From assembly GCF_003231275.1 (NCBI RefSeq), contig NZ_QKVL01000021.1, positions 1-64,000 of the forward strand: a stretch of 64,000 nt of DNA, given 5' to 3'. Below are positions 61,129 through 64,000 of the stretch, piece after piece (position 1 is the stretch's first letter; the number at the start of each line of letters is the position of its first letter). The notes below the pieces were generated by a model. That model ran no database searches. It was given only the letters and a program-made list of their open reading frames with translations, and had not been told where the DNA came from. The DNA comes from Pseudomonas huaxiensis (GTDB lineage: Bacteria; Pseudomonadota; Gammaproteobacteria; Pseudomonadales; Pseudomonadaceae). The position numbers and the translations under genes were made by a program.

Positions 61129-62341
61129 CCTTGTAGGCTTTCAGCGCATTCAGGCGGGCTTTCTTCAGTGCTTCTCCCAGTGCCTGTCCGGTGTAGCCCT
61201 GCTGCACCAGCGGCTGCACAGCCACTTCTCTAGCCGCCGCTGCCGCGCCGCGCAGATATTCCGCCTGGGGATAAGCGCGATCCTCCAGCCCCAGCCGACC
61301 CCGCGCATCCATTTCGCAAGCGGCAATAAACTCTTCGAACCGCTGTGGGCGCCGATACACGTCGAAACGTTGCAGCAGCTCCAGCAAGGTCGAGGGCTTC
61401 AGTTCCAGTGCGCGGTGGCCGTGGGTGTGGAACTCGCCTACCAGCAGCGCCAGTTCCTGGCAGTCACGCGGTGCCTTGAAGCGCTGGTTGACCGCTTCAA
61501 TCAATTTCAGGCCGCGATGTTCATGGGCGATATGCCGGGGCCATTCGGCTTCCGGTGTGGTGCCCTTGCCCAGGTCATGGAGCAGGCAGGCCCAGCGTAC
61601 GGTCAGTGGATGCTCATGCCGCGCGGCTTGCTCCAGCACTGCAAGTGTATGGGCTCCGGTATCGATTTCCGGGTGATGGGCGGCGGGCTGGGGCACGCCG
61701 AACAGGGCGTCCAACTCGGGTATCAGTTGCTTGAGTGCGCCGCAGTCGCGCAGGACCTGAATGAATACCTGGGGGGCGTCTTCCATCATCGCGCGGGAAA
61801 TTTCTTTCCAGCTGCGCTCTGCGGTGAGGGCCTGCAATTCACCTGATTCGCTCAACTGGCGCATCAGTTCCAGGGTTTCGGGGGCCACGCTAAAACCGAG
61901 TCCGGCGAAGCGCGCAGCGAAGCGGGCAACGCGCAGGACCCGCAGAGGATCTTCGGCGAACGCGGGTGAAACATGACGGAGAATGCGGTCTTCGAGGTCT
62001 TTCTTGCCGTTGTAGGGATCGGTCAGATTACCGTCGCCGTCTTCGGCCATGGCGTTGATGGTGAGGTCGCGGCGGATCAGGTCCTGCTCAAGGGTGACCT
62101 CCGGGCTGGCATGGAACGTAAAGCCGCCGTAGCCAACGCCACTCTTGCGCTCGGTGCGGGCGAGAGCATATTCCTCGCCGCTCTTGGGGTGTAGGAACAC
62201 CGGGAAATCACTGCCCACCGGGCGAAAGCCCTGGGCCTGCATCTGTTCGACCGTGGCGCCAACCACGACCCAGTCGTTGTCGGTGACCGGCCTGCCGAGC
62301 AGGCGGTCGCGCACGGCGCCGCCGACTTTGTAAATCTGCAT
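61112..62341 (-). CDS. cca: CCA-adding tRNA nucleotidyltransferase (multifunctional)
   Basis: Adds or repairs the CCA end of tRNAs. 409 residues. KVGGAVRDRLLG and the DNDWVVVG metal-binding Asp pair form the catalytic head, RRDLTINAMA and EDPLRVLRVARFAARF the neck, and the C-terminal HD domain has HPEIDTGAHTL and CLLHDLGKG, giving phosphatase/phosphodiesterase activity typical of this class. ATG 62341 has GGAGG 6 bp upstream, but that site lies in the arm of a hairpin (62348-62392). Confidence 0.96.
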   Translation of the reverse strand: MQIYKVGGAVRDRLLGRPVTDNDWVVVGATVEQMQAQGFRPVGSDFPVFLHPKSGEEYALARTERKSGVGYGGFTFHASPEVTLEQDLIRRDLTINAMAEDGDGNLTDPYNGKKDLEDRILRHVSPAFAEDPLRVLRVARFAARFAGLGFSVAPETLELMRQLSESGELQALTAERSWKEISRAMMEDAPQVFIQVLRDCGALKQLIPELDALFGVPQPAAHHPEIDTGAHTLAVLEQAARHEHPLTVRWACLLHDLGKGTTPEAEWPRHIAHEHRGLKLIEAVNQRFKAPRDCQELALLVGEFHTHGHRALELKPSTLLELLQRFDVYRRPQRFEEFIAACEMDARGRLGLEDRAYPQAEYLRGAAAAAREVAVQPLVQQGYTGQALGEALKKARLNALKAYKENAAN

Positions 62342-62347
62342 GAAAAA

Positions 62348-62392
62348 CCTCCGTAGATGCCCCACAGGATAACCTGTGTGACATCACGGAGG
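62348..62392 (-). promoter_or_regulatory. Hairpin that contains the cca ribosome binding site
   Basis: On the minus strand CCTCCGT (62392-62386) pairs with ACGGAGG (62354-62348), with an inner stem CACAGG/CCTGTG between. The GGAGG of cca is in the 3' arm, followed by TTTTT and the ATG. It could act as the spoVR terminator and as a block on cca translation. Confidence 0.6.
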
Positions 62393-62401
62393 CTGCCTGG
62401 G

Positions 62402-63964
62402 TTACAGGTGGACGACGGCGAGGTCGAGGCGACCGTGGTCACCCTCGGAGTGCTCCCCCCGTGGCGGAACATGATGGGTTTTCATGATCTGCTCGCCCTG
62501 CAGGGTTTCGAGGTGAATATCGAAGCCCCAGAGACGGTGCAGGTGCTTGAGGACTTCCTCGGTTGAGTCGCCCAGTGGTTTGCGGTCGTGTTGTTGGTGG
62601 CGCAGGGTGAGTGAGCGATCGCCGCGGCGGTCGATGCTCCAGATCTGCACGTTGGGTTCGCGATTGCCGAGGTTGTACTGGGCCGCCAGGGTTTCGCGAA
62701 TGACGCGGTAACCGCTCTCGTCATGGATTGCCGGGACCAGCAGATCGTCGCGCTGATCGTCATCCATGATGCTGAACAGTTTCAGATCACGAATGACCTT
62801 GGGCGAGAGGTACTGCAGGATGAAGCTCTCGTCCTTGAAGCTGCTCATGGCGAACTTGATGGCGGACAGCCAGTCGCTGCCGGCGATGTCGGGGAACCAG
62901 TGGCGGTCCTCTTCGGTAGGGTGCTCGCAAATGCGGCGAATGTCGGTGTACATGGCGAACCCCAGCGCATAGGGGTTGATGCCGCTGTAGTAGGGGCTGT
63001 CGAAGCCGGGCTGGAACACCACGCTGGTGTGGGACTGGAGGAATTCCATCATGAAGCCGTCAGTGACCAGGCCTTCGTCGTACAGGTCGTTCATCAGCGT
63101 GTAGTGCCAGAAGGTTGCCCAGCCTTCGTTCATTACCTGGGTCTGGCGCTGTGGATAGAAATACTGGGCGATCTTGCGCACGATGCGCACGATCTCACGC
63201 TGCCAGGGCTCCAGCAGCGGCGCATGTTTCTCGATGAAGTAGAGGATGTTTTCCTGAGGCTCGGCGGGGAAGCGCCCGGCGTCCTTGTCGCTGGACTTGT
63301 CGGCCCCTTTCGGAATGGTGCGCCACAGGTCGTTGATCTGCTTCTGCAGGTGCTCTTCGCGGTCTTTCTGTCGACGTCGCTCTTCTTCGGCGGAAATCGG
63401 GTAAGGCCGTTTGTAGCGGTCGACGCCGTAGTTCATCAGGGCGTGGCAGGAGTCCAGCAGGTCTTCCACGGCATCGATACCGTGGCGCTCCTCGCACTGG
63501 GTGATGTACTGCTTGGCGAACACCAGGTAATCGATGATCGAACTGGCGTCGGTCCAGGTGCGGAACAGGTAGTTGCCCTTGAAGAAACTGTTGTGCCCAT
63601 AGCAGGCGTGAGCCACCACCAGGGCCTGCATGCAGATGGTGTTTTCCTCCATCAGGTAAGCGATGCAGGGGTCGGAGTTGATCACGATCTCGTAGGCCAG
63701 GCCCATCTGACCGCGGCTATAGGATTTTTCCGTGCTCAGGAAGTGCTTGCCGTAGGACCAGTGGTGATAGCCCAGCGGCATGCCCACCGAGGCGTAGGCG
63801 TCCATCATCTGCTCGGCGGTGATCACTTCGATCTGGTTGGGGTAAGTGTCCAGGGCGTAACGCTCTGCCAGGCGGCTGATCTCGCGGTCATAAGCCTGGA
63901 TGAGCTCGAACGTCCACTCGGACCCGGTGGAAATGGGATGGCGTTTCTGCTCTCTGGCGGTCAT
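62402..63964 (-). CDS. SpoVR family protein
   Basis: A 520-residue soluble protein of the SpoVR family (E. coli YcgB). Named for a Bacillus cortex gene, but in gamma-proteobacteria it belongs to the prkA-yeaH-ycgB stress group. Landmarks: WTFELIQAYDREISRLAERY, HWSYGKHFLSTEKSYSRGQM, ACYGHNSFFKGNYLFRTWTD, NEGWATFWHYTLMNDLYDEG and NPYALGFAMYTDIRR. Several conserved His and Glu suggest a metal site; the activity is unknown. ATG 63964 overlaps the upstream gene's stop as ATGA. Confidence 0.95.
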   Translation of the reverse strand: MTAREQKRHPISTGSEWTFELIQAYDREISRLAERYALDTYPNQIEVITAEQMMDAYASVGMPLGYHHWSYGKHFLSTEKSYSRGQMGLAYEIVINSDPCIAYLMEENTICMQALVVAHACYGHNSFFKGNYLFRTWTDASSIIDYLVFAKQYITQCEERHGIDAVEDLLDSCHALMNYGVDRYKRPYPISAEEERRRQKDREEHLQKQINDLWRTIPKGADKSSDKDAGRFPAEPQENILYFIEKHAPLLEPWQREIVRIVRKIAQYFYPQRQTQVMNEGWATFWHYTLMNDLYDEGLVTDGFMMEFLQSHTSVVFQPGFDSPYYSGINPYALGFAMYTDIRRICEHPTEEDRHWFPDIAGSDWLSAIKFAMSSFKDESFILQYLSPKVIRDLKLFSIMDDDQRDDLLVPAIHDESGYRVIRETLAAQYNLGNREPNVQIWSIDRRGDRSLTLRHQQHDRKPLGDSTEEVLKHLHRLWGFDIHLETLQGEQIMKTHHVPPRGEHSEGDHGRLDLAVVHL

Positions 63965-64000
63965 GTCACTAACCTGCGCTGGAAGAGTTCACGGAAGACC
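63961..64000 (-). CDS. C-terminal fragment of a probable DUF444 (YeaH-like) protein
   Basis: The last 12 codons of a frame read VFRELFQRRLVT and end at TGA 63963-63961, overlapping the spoVR start by four bases. In related bacteria the gene before spoVR is the DUF444 gene, after prkA. The rest lies outside the window, so the name rests on context. Confidence 0.5.
   Translation of the reverse strand, partial: VFRELFQRRLVT

Overview
The window is chromosomal DNA of a Pseudomonas, most likely of the P. fluorescens group. The evidence is high GC content, REP-type palindromes between genes, and gene orders that I recall from P. aeruginosa (glcB, rarD, srkA, modE, comF, bioBFHCD, then acyl-CoA dehydrogenases; and rmcA, rpoD, dnaG, rpsU, tsaD) and from P. 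putida (pqqEDCBA, pqqF, davA, davB). No phage, insertion sequence, CRISPR array or obvious island is visible. Almost everything is core or common accessory metabolism.

Layout. 1-3.8 kb: a FecI/FecR/TonB-receptor cell-surface signalling trio, with the receptor cut by the window edge. 3.9-7.2 kb: an exonuclease, a cNMP/CBS/nucleotidyltransferase protein, and a divergent single-domain response regulator. 7.3-16.4 kb: glcB, a gcvR-like gene, rarD, srkA, a Tat-exported PhoX phosphatase, modE and comF. 16.4-20.9 kb: the biotin operon bioBFHCD, with a BirA-like operator in front. 21-27 kb: a small rod-like protein and two acyl-CoA dehydrogenases flanking a diguanylate cyclase; the first dehydrogenase has a PsrA-type operator. 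27-30.6 kb: a LysR regulator, a MOSC protein translationally coupled to a class III aminotransferase, and a Pmp3 peptide. 30.6-41.3 kb, all on the minus strand: an Lrp regulator, davB, davA, pqqF, pqqABCDE and an S9 peptidase, covering lysine catabolism through 5-aminovaleramide and PQQ biosynthesis. 41.3-49.8 kb: a chemoreceptor, then kdgD, a GudP-like transporter, garD, an aldehyde dehydrogenase and a GntR regulator, forming a galactarate-to-2-oxoglutarate pathway. 49.9-58.3 kb: tRNA(CAU), rmcA, and the macromolecular synthesis operon rpsU-dnaG-rpoD. 58.5-64 kb: tsaD, plsY, folB, folK, cca, spoVR and the tail of a probable DUF444 gene.

The strongest regulatory signal not explained by the gene list is a 13-14 bp motif. 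It occurs upstream of the chemoreceptor, of kdgD and of the GntR gene, and suggests that one regulator controls galactarate catabolism and taxis together. Other readable sites are a BirA-type operator before bioB, a PsrA-type palindrome on the first fadE promoter, a Pho box before phoX, a Fur-like box before the fecI-like gene, and a hairpin that would bury the ribosome binding site of cca. I did not find a clearly new multi-gene system.
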